Positions 39,711-52,248 of a stretch of DNA of 64,000 nt are shown here, piece after piece. The DNA comes from Gymnogyps californianus. Taxonomy: Eukaryota > Chordata > Aves > Accipitriformes > Cathartidae. The notes below the pieces were generated by a model, which had not been told where the DNA came from, searched no databases, and worked only from the letters and a program-made list of their open reading frames with translations. The first letter of the stretch is position 1. Every line of letters starts with the position of its first letter. Position numbers and translations under genes: made by a program. The stretch is taken from positions 13,814,368 to 13,878,367 of the forward strand of contig NC_059481.1 in NCBI RefSeq assembly GCF_018139145.2. The letters are read 5' to 3'.

Positions 39711-40964
39711 GCTTTGAGCACACAAAGGAGAAAGGAGAATGAGATCACAAGCTAAATTTATACTTTTACCATTAGCTATTTGTCATCTCTACAAAGACTC
39801 AGAAGCTTGTTCTTTATTTTTGAACCAATGAGATGCTACACAGATAATTTTTAATAGAGTTGAATGATATTCATGGAAAAACCATGGAAGTTAGATGCAG
39901 TGCATCAGTGAGGAAAAAAAAGTGGGTGCTGATCTCCCTTTGTGCTCAGCACCATAAATATGGTAAACTGATTATATTGTGTTCTTTGAATTGACTGATA
40001 AATGGTAAGCAAGATCTTTTTTTTAAGGGAAAACAAGCCTCCATTTTTTGTGAGGATATATTTTCGGAAAAGAAATAAGTAATGTCGTAAAATATGGAAC
40101 ATTCAAAAGTGTTTGGAATCTGAGAGTGGGTGAACTAGTATAAAAATCTGTTAACTGTGTATGATGGACTGCATAGCTCATTGGTCACCTAGCTCTCTGG
40201 AAAGCTTCACTTAAATAATTTAGCTTTATGTATTTCAGTGGAAAAAAGTGTGCAAACAAGCAGGAAGTTGTTTCAGGCTTTCAAAATAAATTTGTATAGA
40301 GAATACATGAAAAGACATAAAAGATACATATCTCTTTCATGCCAAAAAAAGAGCTTCCTATACTAAAGATGTTGAAAAAATACCATTTGGTTAAAATGTA
40401 TGTGTGGGGAATCATTTGAAGTTTCTTATTGTTCTCAAGACTCTCATTTAGTATCAGTGCAAATATTTTCATATTTAACCTGGAGAGTGAGATGAGATGA
40501 TGACGAGGGAGACTTTTGACAACTAAAACGTTACTGACAACTCTTTGCAACAAGGGTAAAACAATCATAATTTATCTAACAAATGCAACTTATTTTTGGG
40601 GTGGGGGGGAATCCATGGCATCTGTGGCACAATTTGGCTTCAATAGATAACGAAGAGCTGATGTTTTCTTTCTCTTGTGGCCAAAAAAGAGATGGTGTTC
40701 TTAAGTGGATCTTTTTTGTGGGTATTTGAAGAAGCACGATTCTAGACTCCAACCAAATACCTACTTTATAGCCAGAATACTGATAAATGGAGGCTGGTAG
40801 AAGAAAGAAACTTGAGAAAACTAAATAGGAGGTTTTTTGCCCTCTTCTTTGATCTTTATCTGCCCATATGTGTAAGAAATCACATCCACGTCTCTAGTTT
40901 GACTGTATCTGACATGGAATTCAGGTGGTTCTTGTAGGTCCTATGCAAAGTCCAACAAAGTCAG

Positions 40965-41012
40965 TGAGATACTTTCCATTGATTTCAATGGCTTTTAAAT
41001 CAAGCTTTATTC
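40965..41012. repeat. Short fragment of palindromic sauropsid-type repeat
   Basis: ATACTTTCCATTGATTTCAATGG followed by CTTTTAAATCAAGCTTTATTC is a worn form of the CCATTGATTTCAATGGGCTTTGGATCAGGC repeat end. CCATTGATTTCAATGG is itself a 16-bp imperfect palindrome. Confidence 0.55.
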
Positions 41013-43223
41013 ACTGCCTGACAGTAATACTTTGGTTATATTTCATTTACCAGAGTATAAGGCAGAATTAAAAATAAAAACAAAAATGCAGCTTTGCTGG
41101 TTAATTTATTTACACAAATTTTCCTTAAGTCCAAATGCTAATGTCCCTTTTAATAAAAAAAAAGCCAAAAACCTCCTCCCTTCTCTAAACCCTTCAAATA
41201 CAAGCAACCAGGGAATTATATAAATAGATATTCTTACCTTTACTACAAAAAATTCATGCGGAAGTCCTATCTTGGAATAAGCTATTCATTAGTTGGCTTG
41301 GCAGAGGGAACACAATCCAAATGAATGAGCTGCCAAGAGTATTTTTAGTGGTTTTATATGTTGCCCATTCAAATCTTGGAAAATTTCTTTAGAAAATTGG
41401 ACAAACTGACCACTCATTTTTATGGGCTTTCGCAAGATCTAAAAGTGAAAAACAACTATTGTATTTAGCATCTGTTAATGGAGGTTTCAGGCTACAGAAC
41501 TTGAGAAAGTACTGCTGGGAAGCTAATACAATAACCATAAAATATTGGACTGATAATAGGAAACACTGGCACTGAACAGATATGGAAAGAGTCATGCTAA
41601 TATTCCATATCCAGGCCTGTTACCCTGTGCCGAGTGCTAAAGATACTGTAGTTAAACATATACAGTAGTAGAGATCTGGAATGAAGTCAGAGTCAAACTC
41701 AAGATAGATGAAATTGTCTTTTTCTACTATGAATACTATTGGTTGGATAATTCTGTCTTTGGAGAATTAAAAACTGGGAACTTGGACACAGAAGAGAAAG
41801 CATGTTGTGCTAACATTTTTCCAAATGGGGAAATATATGTCCTTACCCTACATATGTAATTAAGCCCTCGTCTTCCTTTATTTGAAGTCAGTGGCATTTT
41901 TTTTTTTCTTTTGCTTCTTTGGGAACTGGATCTAGACTTGTGCTGCCGTTGTAATTATTCCCTTGACAGGTTTTTTTCTCCCCAAGCTGGAAGCTAGAAA
42001 ATCAATAAAAGGGAAACTATTCACCAGATATCAAATGAGTTTCAGTGGATTATATTTTATTTGAATCAAAGTGGAAAGGAATGACAAGAGAATATTACAT
42101 TTTTAATCCCACATAAAATACCTTTCTGGGAAACAGTTCTCTGCACATGGAGCTTAATTTTGAAGATTTTTTTTCTCAGTAACGCTGTCTTTTTTTAACC
42201 TCTACAAAGGTGATATCCAAAATCTGCCCTCAAAAGATGTTTTGGCTTGCAACATCTGCATATTGGGATCTTCTGCAAGATGAGATATAGGCAAGAAATT
42301 TTAATGTTTTTTTAATTATCTAAAAAACTTCCTGAAGAATTTGAGTGTGTTTTGCTGTATGTGAGAGAACACAGCTGGAGGAAGCTTGAGATGACAGAAT
42401 TGATACAAGCTTTTGACTGTGAATAACCAGCGATCAAATAAAAGTTACGAGTATGACAGGACAGTGGCAGAGGCAGCTTAAGGATACATTTCACCAGTGC
42501 AGGTGCCCACCATAGAAGGTTCACAACATCTCCAAGTCGGGCTACCCTTGTGTAAAGTGAGCTCTTCACAACAATGAATGAAACTGTTCTTCAAGTGCAG
42601 GAAATCAGCTGGAGCCAGTGAAGCTGAGCAAACTTAAATATTAAATTTGTCTCTAGACATGAGTAATAAAAAGAAACACTAAAATTATATTTTGATTTTG
42701 GATCAGTTATGCCATTGCTTAATATCACCCAAAGATCAACTAACGGTTAAAGGGGCAAGAACTGTTTTCTCTGAGAAGAAAACTCATCTTGTTAAATTTG
42801 ATTTATGCCACAGTAAAGAGGCACCATGATCAGGCTGACAAGTTTTAGAGTTACTTTGGGCAGAATTAACTTCAGTCAGACTGCTTCTCAGTTATGGGCT
42901 TAATAAATCTTCTCCTTTAATATATTAATTTAAAATGGCTCTACACAAAGTGATATCTACTTTAAAAATCAGGGGTGAGAAATACATCAACATAAAATAA
43001 TGCCTTTAAAATTAAAAATTGATAAACTTAATTGTTCTACATTTATAGAAAGGAAAATTAGGATTCTTATAATTGCTGTCAGCTAACAATGTGGCTTTAA
43101 TATTTTTCCTTTTGACATTTGTTCTGTTGCCAGGTGTATCTGCTTATGTTCTGTGATCTGCTTTGCATTACTTTTATAGAAATATTACCATTAAAAGTGC
43201 TACATATAGTATTAAATAGCAGG

Positions 43224-43315
43224 GTGAGTCAGGAGACATGGGTCGAATCTCTAGCTCACAAATGAGAAGTTTGGATGCCTCATCTGAATGATATGGTATG
43301 AATACCTATAACCAA
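43224..43315 (+). repeat. MIR SINE relic, sense
   Basis: GTGAGTCAGGAGACATGGGTCGAATCTC followed by TAGCTCA, then GCCTCATCTGAATGATATGG and GAATACCTAT follow the order of MIR (AGTCAGGAGACCTGGGTTCGAATCCC ... CCTCATCTGTAAAATGGGGATAATACCTA). The centre is shortened. Confidence 0.6.
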
Positions 43316-45439
43316 ATCATCAGTCTGGCACTACTGATAATCTTGGCATGAAATTGAGCTAGGCAGGAGTGCAATATCCCAGTATCCAGGATTATGAATA
43401 TTGCAGATTATGGATAGACAAAATGCACAGGAAAGACTTTTCTATACTGGCTGCTCTTACTACAGTTTATTCTTCTGTCAGTATTTCCCCTATAAACTCC
43501 TTTTATTCATAGGTTTGGCAGTTAGCCATAAAATTTTGCTTCTAGCTGGAACTTGGCAGACAGTATCTCAAGTCAGGAAAATTATTTTAAACAAATTTTT
43601 AAAATATATGATATGTATTGGGGCTCTTTAAAAGTTAGAGGTGCAGTCATTTTTTTCTGAGAAAAAGGATTGGTTTCAGTGGTTTTTTTTAATTGTAAAT
43701 CCTCTAAACAAATTCTTAAAAAAGGAAAAAAGATTGTTGTGACCAATTGGAAGGAGAAAACGTGAATTTTCTTTAAAAAGCACGTGTATAGAGGTACTGT
43801 ACGTAAATGTCAAGGACTTGTGTATTTTGAAGTGATTACTTTTAGGGTATTACTTTAAATTAAATACATAATTTATCATTGTGATGGGATAAAGCTTGTT
43901 TACAATGTTATAAACTGTAAGGTAAATAGCACGTAACATGTAAGTAATTTTAAATGCCCATACTCCCTCTTTATTTACTTTTCCATAACTTGTCTGTAAG
44001 TCTTGTACACAAGAGTCTTGGCAAATCAACCCTTTGACAAATTCAGCATAATACAGTAACTGATAAGGTTGTGGGAACAAGTAGATACCATTATGTCAAT
44101 CTGTTGTGCGGTCTAGGATCCAAGTATACTCAGATTGCATGTGCATGTCATGGAAGCAGAATAGCCTTTCTTATACTTCAGGGTCTGCAGTGTTAATTTG
44201 GGTGAATACCACCAGGACCACCACAAATCAGCAGGAGTGAAATTTGATGGTGATTGTGGTAACAGCTCCTGGCTTTGTGTCAGGGTCTGTTCTTCTCCAC
44301 GTTCTTACAGCTTACCTGTAGGCTGGAAAACAAGGAGAGGTCCCACTCTGTGCTCTCCCCTGTCACTTTTCTCCTACTTGTAAACTGTAAGTTTAGTACC
44401 TTGTTGATTAATTTTAATCTAGAGCTTCAATAATTCATAGCATTCCTGCCATAACTCTCCTTACCCTGGAATGACTTCCTCAACTACTGTCAAGCGGGTC
44501 TCCATCAAATGAACAGATCAAGAAGGAAATGAGGAGGTCCTAAGCTGGCACAGGTATTTTATCAAGAGGAGATGAGTCTCGGATAGGTACCTGACCCTTA
44601 GGAGAAATGTTTAAGATTTTTTGTTTTGTACTGTTATTTACATGGAAAGCATGATTTAAAAGCATTCAAAAATACGTAATCACTGAAGTATGATTGCAAT
44701 TTCATATGGCATCAGAATACGGGAAAAAACCTGAAAAATAAGCCTCGACAGGAAAGTTTTGCACATTTGACAGTGGCACCAATGTGCCGCTGTGTGATCT
44801 TTGGAAGCTGACAGAAATCCTCTGCTTTGTCACAGGCATAACGCTCATCCTTTTATCAATGTTGCTCTTCACTTTCCACTGCATGTGCTGAAGTGATGCA
44901 GTTTTCAACTTTTGAGACCAGTTTTAAAAATTGCATGGTAAAGTATTTAAAAGCACCTTTATTTGGATGTTTGCAAATATATTTAATAAGGTAATGAAAA
45001 AAAATAATGCCAGATATATTTCCCAGAAATTGGAATCTCGTTTTCTATTATGCACCTGAGGAATTCTGCACGTTGGACTCTGGCTGACCCATCACACTGT
45101 TTATGCTGGATGAGGAACATGTGGTGTGCAGTGTGAAGGTGGAAAAACCCAGTGTATCCAGGTGCAAATTTTGAATAAGCATTCAGTAAAGCTTGCATGA
45201 ATTCTTACTACTTTTATGGACTCCAGGAAATATATGGAATGTTGTTAATGCAGATTTATAAGTAGGCCCAGAGATAATTAACATATCAAAACGTCCTGAA
45301 GATTATGTTTTCCCCTTCATACTTTGTACCTACTGTAGATACACATAGTAGAAAGGACAATGTTTGTAGCTGCAAAATAGGAGGTGGAAGAGCTCTACAA
45401 GGGGAACTAAAATCCGACTTTGGACACTGAGATGTAACT

Positions 45440-45525
45440 CTCAGCTGTGCTACTTGCATAATGCACCTTATCCTCCTTCTTCCTGAGGTCAGGTTCTCAT
45501 CTGTAAAATGGACATAATACATAGC
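45440..45525 (+). repeat. MIR SINE relic, sense
   Basis: TCAGCTGTGCTACTTGCATAATGCACCTTATCCTC followed by GTTCTCATCTGTAAAATGGACATAATAC matches the MIR core and its CTCATCTGTAAAATGGG.ATAATA segment closely. Confidence 0.72.
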
Positions 45526-48500
45526 CTTAAAAGCTGCAATCAAAAAGTATTAAGACTGTGTATTGTATTTGTCAGGTAAAAATCAAAATGTTCTCATTAT
45601 GTCTGTGACGAGATTTCTTTGCACAACCAAATGCAAGGACTGTGTATTTAATAATACCATAGTGCGGAGAATATTGTGTAATTGATTATAATTTAAAAAT
45701 TATTTTTATACTTATTAGGATATAACTTTTAAGTTCTTCATTGGGAATGTTAATATAATCAATGATATTTTAAAAAGGAATATCATGTCTCTTATAAACT
45801 TTTTAAAGCATCCCAGTCCTCCTTTTTTGGTTATTTTAAAATTCTGCCTTTATTTCTCTTCTAAGCCCTGGCAAGTGTTTGCCTCAGGCTGGCTACTGAG
45901 AAAGTGGGCACAGAGTGCTACAATTTATATTGCTGTCTTGGTTATGTTCCCTTTCAGAACCTCTGTGCGTTTCCCAAGGTCTGTGGCTTTTGAGTTGTTT
46001 GCCAGCTACACGTGCAAATCTTTAAGTTATAATTCTCCAGACCACTTAGAAATGGAGGGAATTGGAGAGATGCTAAACATTTCTCAGTGTAGTTTCCATT
46101 TCAGATGGGGCAGATTCAGAGGAATGGATATGTTTTGAGAGTTCAAATTTATATATTTCCAGCTACGTATTCACATGTACTTTTAAATCTTGGAAGACAA
46201 TGAAATACTGGAAACTCAGGGAGAAGTTTTTCATATTCTTGATCCTGGTCAGCTGTCCTGGATGATTGGACCTAAAAGCATTAGAGAAGCATGGACTTCT
46301 TGCCTGACTGTTTGGATATTACCAAAGTCGGTTATTAGCCTCCCTCCCTGTTCTCAGGACCTAAGATCTTCTCTGTGCTCTAATACTGGTGAATGTGGAA
46401 TAATATTTACCATTGTAAATAAGGCAGATGCAGGGCTAATATGGCTCTAGTTGGGCAAGCATGAATGAAAACCTGGGCAACTAAGTCTGGATTGTCAGGT
46501 GCATTGTCAGTGACGTGTATTTGCAGGACATGCTTATCAGGGTTTTAAAAAGGATTCCTCTCTAGCTCTCCAGCTGTCTGAAACCAGGACAGCTAGACAT
46601 TTATCTGTCAAAATAGTAATTTATGGACTATCACACAAGAAAATAAACCAGATTGCTGTTGTCCAGAGGAGAGGACAGAGGCAAGTGCTCCTCTTGTAAA
46701 AGTCAGTTATGTAATAAAAATGTACCCTGGGACTTCATTGTAGGTCATCAAAACCTGTCAGCAGTGAGTAAAACTAGAATTTGTGTGGGGTGTTTTAAAC
46801 TCATCTGAACAATGTAGTTAACTCAGAAACTGAAAAATAGCAACTTTATTATGCTTTAACTACTTCAGTGCTGATTCCTTTTAGCAGGAACATGTAGGTG
46901 CTGTCCTTAGCTGTTGTTAGATGCTGAAATAACTGCAGGAGTCGGGCATACTAATGCAGTTGCTTTCTGCTTGGAGTTGTTAGAGTGGGAACCACGATTC
47001 CTTCTCCATGCCCGCAAATTCCATGTTCCCTCTGTTACTGCTCACAAAGAAGGAAGGAGGTGATACAGACTCTTTTCAGTGCCAAAAGCCTCAGCTAGCT
47101 CATAGGTGCCAAACAGCCAAGCAACATTTCATCCCTTCCTGGATGCCAAAAGCCTCAAGTATCCCTACTCCACCTGCCAAAACCTCCAACTTTGTCCTGA
47201 CAACTCCTGCAGTGCAGGCCTGTGTTGTCAATGTGAAATTTTGCAACACACTGACAATGGAAAATCTGGATGCAGTATAATACTGAAAAACATGCTGGGA
47301 TTTGCCTTCAGTTCAGTATCGAAATGAATTACGCTGTAAATATTTCCTGTGTGTGACTCTTTTGCATGTTTTATTTTCCAAAACTTGAATTTGAATTTAT
47401 TCAAAACTGCTGTAGAATGAAAATACATTGCAGAATTCAACACTCAGAGCTCTAAACTACATCTGAGCCCCCAGATGTATTCTTTCATGTAGCTGAATAA
47501 GTCCATCATTTGCCTTTTGGCTCATTTCTTGTTGGTGATTCTCCTGGTCTGTCACTGAGCTTTACCAGCTTGTGTTTCTGAAATGCTCTTTTTGTTACCA
47601 GGCACAGATTCCATTTTGCAGTCAGTTCGTAGTGCATGGACACCCCTACACTGTTGCAAGGCCAAGTGCAAGGAATAGTTAATGTTACTGAAATAATGTT
47701 AGGAATATTAAAACTAATTACTTCTAAACATCTGCTTAAAATAGTTGCATTTACTCCCAAGTGTTTTTTATCAGTCTAAAATAACGATGCATTGTTTTTT
47801 CTCCAGGATTTTATAATTCCAGATACGTCCTTTTTAACATACAGAATAATATGTAATTTACTTTGGTACATATAAGTAAAAGATTTATTAAACTTAATGA
47901 CATATACAGTGCACAATTAGGTAATATATAATGCACCCAGCAATAGTAGAAATACATCAGGAAATGTCTTGAAATCTGTCATAAAGAAACAAGTGGAAAT
48001 TTTTCTGCTAAAATTGGGTAATGCAAGATCTCATTAATAATTCTTATTTGTCTGGAAATAAGTTTTGACTGTTCTTCTATTTAGTTGCTGCCACAACTGA
48101 AATAGTTTTTCCTAAATCTGTAATCTGCATTCTACACCTTACTTAGATTGTACAAAATAGAGGTGTAAATCATTTTTGTATGTGACTTTAGCAGGGAAAG
48201 AGATTTCTAGTATAGTTTATCGCAAAGCCTTAGACATAACAGCCAGAGGTAAAAGTGAAGGATACAGTTCTGAGGCTGAACAGCATATCCAGTGAGTATC
48301 TGCAGGTAAATACTTGTTCTTTCAGTTATGCACTCTGCTCATGGATACAGTCAACAGTGCAATTTGATACCTTTTCCACCACGTGTAGTGTCTGGAAAGA
48401 AGAATCTGGGAAACGCATCACAGAGCTACTCAGGCAGGATATTTTCCCTTCAGTGGCATAATTCCTTGCGCTACCTCTGTTAGGAGCCGTTGTAGGTATG

Positions 48501-50625
48501 AGGAGAAGAAAATGGCATAGTGCAGTGCTGCACATGAAGATTAGTGAACAGCAACATAACCTTGTGCTTTGGAAGACTCTGAAAGTCAGGATAGTGTTAA
48601 TAGTATTTATGGGTTGTGAGAGTGGGAAGAAGCAATAAAAAGGAAATGCTTCATCTCTGTTCAAAATACCATCAAGGATGAAATTCACTCCTGGGAGAAG
48701 GGCCAGTACTGAGCTTTGAGTATTGCTTAATTTAGGCCTTCAGCGGGACTGAAGTGGTGTTTATACTCTTCAATAGGTTCTTTCACTTGGATGAATTTAA
48801 TCTGAAAAATCTAAATTTTGTATGGAGAAATTTAGTTATATGCAATGTGTTATTACATAGCAATATGATATAGCTGTGCCAATGTAACTCCTTAAGGGGA
48901 TTCTCTTTTGGAGTTTGGCATGCCTTTTTGAACTAATACAAACGACTTCGATAAGAAGCCATGAGAAAAACCAAAGATCACTCACCCAGAGAGCTGCAGT
49001 GACATTGGCATAGTAGCAGATACAATGGTAAATATTTCTGCATAACCAAGTCCTTACCTGTTATGACAAAGTCTTATTTTGTGAGCCACATCACTCTAAC
49101 CTGTTTGAGCAGAGCATTTTATATATCCATCCAGCCCTAGGCATGGTCTGCATTGGTAGATGCTGCCCAGAGGTTGCACTGAATCTCTTCTAGAACCTGA
49201 CAGAGCTGGGCACCCTGGTCTGCGGAAGTGCTCAGGGGCACATCACAGGGCAAAATTTGGGGTAGTTTGTGTTGCGATACATATGTGGCAGAGACACTTT
49301 CAGTTGGGAACACTTGCATATGAAGCTGAGTGTTGGATCTCTACATTTCTTTCATTACACATTCTGTTACAATAGTTCTCGTGTCAAATGCTGTGTACTT
49401 GGCTTGTGTTTGTATTTAAAGCAAAAATGTATGTTAAAAACTCTGGAAAACAAACATTCAAGGTATCGGAGCATTTCTATTGAGAAGCTGAATCTTTGTT
49501 ATGCTGAATGCTAAACATTTACATATCCAAGCCTTATGTAATGGATGTCTGAAGAATAATAAAACTGCATAAACTGACCTTCATTCTCTGGCACCACATC
49601 TCCTTTGAAGTCTGCATGACCAAATTCAAGACAATTATGTCATCCTTCATAACGGCCAAACAAAAGTTTGGCCAAATAATCATTTTTCTCCATATAACAG
49701 CACTGTGTTTGATTTTTGTAATGTGTGTCAATGTAGCTGTTGTTATTTACTGGGTGTTACAACTGACAGTAAAAATCCCCTTGTTTTAGATTAATGATCA
49801 GCCCTGGTAACATCTGGATTTCATTTATTTTACCTCAGTGCCCACTTCTGCTATACTCGGTTACTTTGAGTAGCACATTGCAAGGCAAGTACGGCCTGAA
49901 AACACACACACACAAATAATTTGCAGAACATGGTGTTACAGTATGTGCCCATATGTGGCAGAAGCAAAACAGAGCCCTGGACAGAAGAAGGGAAACTGGC
50001 ACTGACATTTTCCCCCTGTCCAAATCTACCAGTGTGACACTTTTGGTAAAATTCTCCATGTACAAGGCTGCCTCTGTCAGTTAAAGGTTGTCAGCAGAGA
50101 CTCAGATTGCACATTACTGGGCCTCAGACCTTGAAACCTTGGCATACTGTCATCTCAGGCTTTGAGACTCTGCCTATGTCACCAAGTGCTTCGAAACTTG
50201 TAGTTTATTTTACCCCATCCCCTGATTCAAGTGATCCTTGCCCAGGCCTATGTGCAGTGTCATCACTTATTCTTTTTTTACTCTCAAAATGAATGATAGA
50301 TTGGATATATAGATTGGGATGAAGTATTTGAAACTATGTTTATCATATAAACCCGATTAATTTCTGCAGAAAACATTGTCTGCGTTCTTCAATATTGCTT
50401 TGAATGCAATGCTTGCATCTAACGCTGTGTTCACATGTGATGCTTTTGGAATGGATACAACCCCTGCTAGCGCAGCTGAATCCAGTGGAATTGTGATGCC
50501 TTTTACCGTCTAGTTCTGTGTAAAGGCCAGCAAATCATCTAGGTTGTGTTTATGGCTGTTTTAAGTTTATTTTATCTGGATTCGCTACAGCACTTGTGGC
50601 TTTACTTGATCATGCTACATCATGG

Positions 50626-50653
50626 GTACACATGTGCATGTACATGCACACAT
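50626..50653. repeat. 28-nt alternating purine/pyrimidine tract with 16-bp perfect palindrome
   Basis: Every step from 50626 to 50653 alternates purine and pyrimidine. Inside it GTGCATGTACATGCAC at 50634-50649 is its own exact reverse complement. Such tracts favour Z-DNA or cruciform structure under torsional stress. It continues into a TATGTATGTG...TACATACATAC simple-sequence zone to about 50680. Confidence 0.85.
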
Positions 50654-50757
50654 TTATGTATGTGTAGGTACATACATACTTTCACAATGAATATGCTTAA
50701 TGTACATGTTGCGCTTCATCTGTTGCAAAATTAAACCACTAAAGGAAAAACACTTCC

Positions 50758-50804
50758 ATTCTAATATGGTTCAGTAAAGCTTCACTGCTGAACCATGTTA
50801 GAAT
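50758..50804. other. Hairpin with 17-bp stem, 13-nt loop
   Basis: ATTCTAATATGGTTCAG (50758-50774) and CTGAACCATGTTAGAAT (50788-50804) pair over 17 positions: 16 Watson-Crick pairs and one U-G wobble in a + strand transcript. The loop is TAAAGCTTCACTG. CTTC and GAAG a few bases outside could extend it after an internal loop. It could be a microRNA precursor, the two ends of a tiny inverted-repeat transposon relic, or chance. I do not recognise a known mature microRNA. Confidence 0.85.
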
Positions 50805-52227
50805 TATGACTGAAGACAATAAAAACATGAAAAATTGAAGTTAAGAAGAAAACCATGAATGCAATCCTGAGGTAGAATAATACCCTTTTGTGCCCAATTG
50901 CAATTAGCTCTTGATTTAATTCCTAAATGAGCTTCCAAGGTTTTGTTGGTTTAAATCATGATGTTGATGATCTTTTCTTTATTTTATTTCAATTTGGTAC
51001 CATGGTGTAGACAAATGTAATATGTAGAGTTTATGAAACCAGACAGCTAGTAAATCAATATTATTTTGCTAGTAAATTACTCAGCCAGTGCAAGCTGCTT
51101 TTAACTCTTTCCCATGGGACAAATAGTTTGAACTAGCTGGAGTTTAAAACAACACTGTGGGCACTGAATTAGTCAATGATTCTGAAGAAGGCTTTGTTGG
51201 CATAAACTTCTGCTTTGATCATCCTAGTATTTACAGCTTTTTAATTAGATACAGTTCAGAACAATGGCTTTTATCAAAGCAGTTTGGTAAGTGAACAACT
51301 GGACATTGTTTAGGGCTTTAGATGACATTCTGTCTGTTAATATCATGTGGCTGGTTTTAATACAATGATGAAGTTAGGATTATTTTAAGCATTGTCACTG
51401 CTTTGTCAAAAGAAACTAGCTATTCTAAAAGAGAGAGTGGCATGTATTGCTTTTTTAAGATCATAAGTTTAATCATGTCTCAACATACTAAAAAACAATC
51501 ATTTGCCTTGGGATTACAGAGGACAAACTTTAATTTTGCACTCATAAATTTGAAAGAAGTGACTCTTTTGTTCATCTTGACTTATTTTCGTGTGCCGAGT
51601 GATTTGTTGGGAAGTGCTGAGCTCTTTTTGCTCAAGATTGAAGGCAGTTGGTTCCTTTTTCAGTGTCAGACATTTCAGAGTTGGCTTCTGATGTAAAGTA
51701 AACCCAACGCCAGCGTGAAAATTCCTCGGGGATCTTGGCAGAGCTGGGCTCCATCGTTTCTGGAACAGTGGATTGGCCTAAGTACACTTTTAAAGCTTTA
51801 CAGAAAGTATTTGTGAACTTAGGGGAGCAAGAAAGTTAAGGAGCCGCTGATGCGTTTAGATCAACTTCTGCAGTTTACTGTTCAAATGGAGATAGCTTAT
51901 CCTCTAATTAACAAATTTTTTTTGACAAGCTCAAGTTTTTTGAGAAAGGGATGGAAAAGTTTGGAAATTGCCAATATTTGTTAGCTCCTTAACTATGGGC
52001 AGTAGTGCTATTATACTAAATCTGCCTACTCTTATTAATGCCTTTAAAATGTGTTTGAGTAGTCCTTAGTTCTGCTTAAGTGTAGCTAAGTTTAACTATT
52101 TGCCATTTGGGTTTCTAAAATGGTGCTTGTTCAATAGTTATACTTACAACTGCGGTGTGAATGCATCCTAAGTGTAACAGCTCATTCACAGAAACAGGCC
52201 AGTTTTCTCGCGTTCTGTGGCACATGA

Positions 52228-52248
52228 TTTTTTTTTTTTTTTTTTTTT
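52228..52248 (+). repeat. Poly-T run (T21)
   Basis: There are 21 consecutive T residues in AT-rich intron. No associated element was recognised. Confidence 0.9.

Noticed and set aside
45785..46138. 117-codon + strand open frame
   Set aside because: No known domain and no good splice borders; composition like the surrounding intron.
47081..47160. 14-bp direct repeat TGCCAAAAGCCTCA
   Set aside because: Only two copies with no target-site or element structure between them.
48326..48688. 120-codon minus-strand open frame
   Set aside because: No domain, no homology recognised, and open frames on the opposite strand overlap it.
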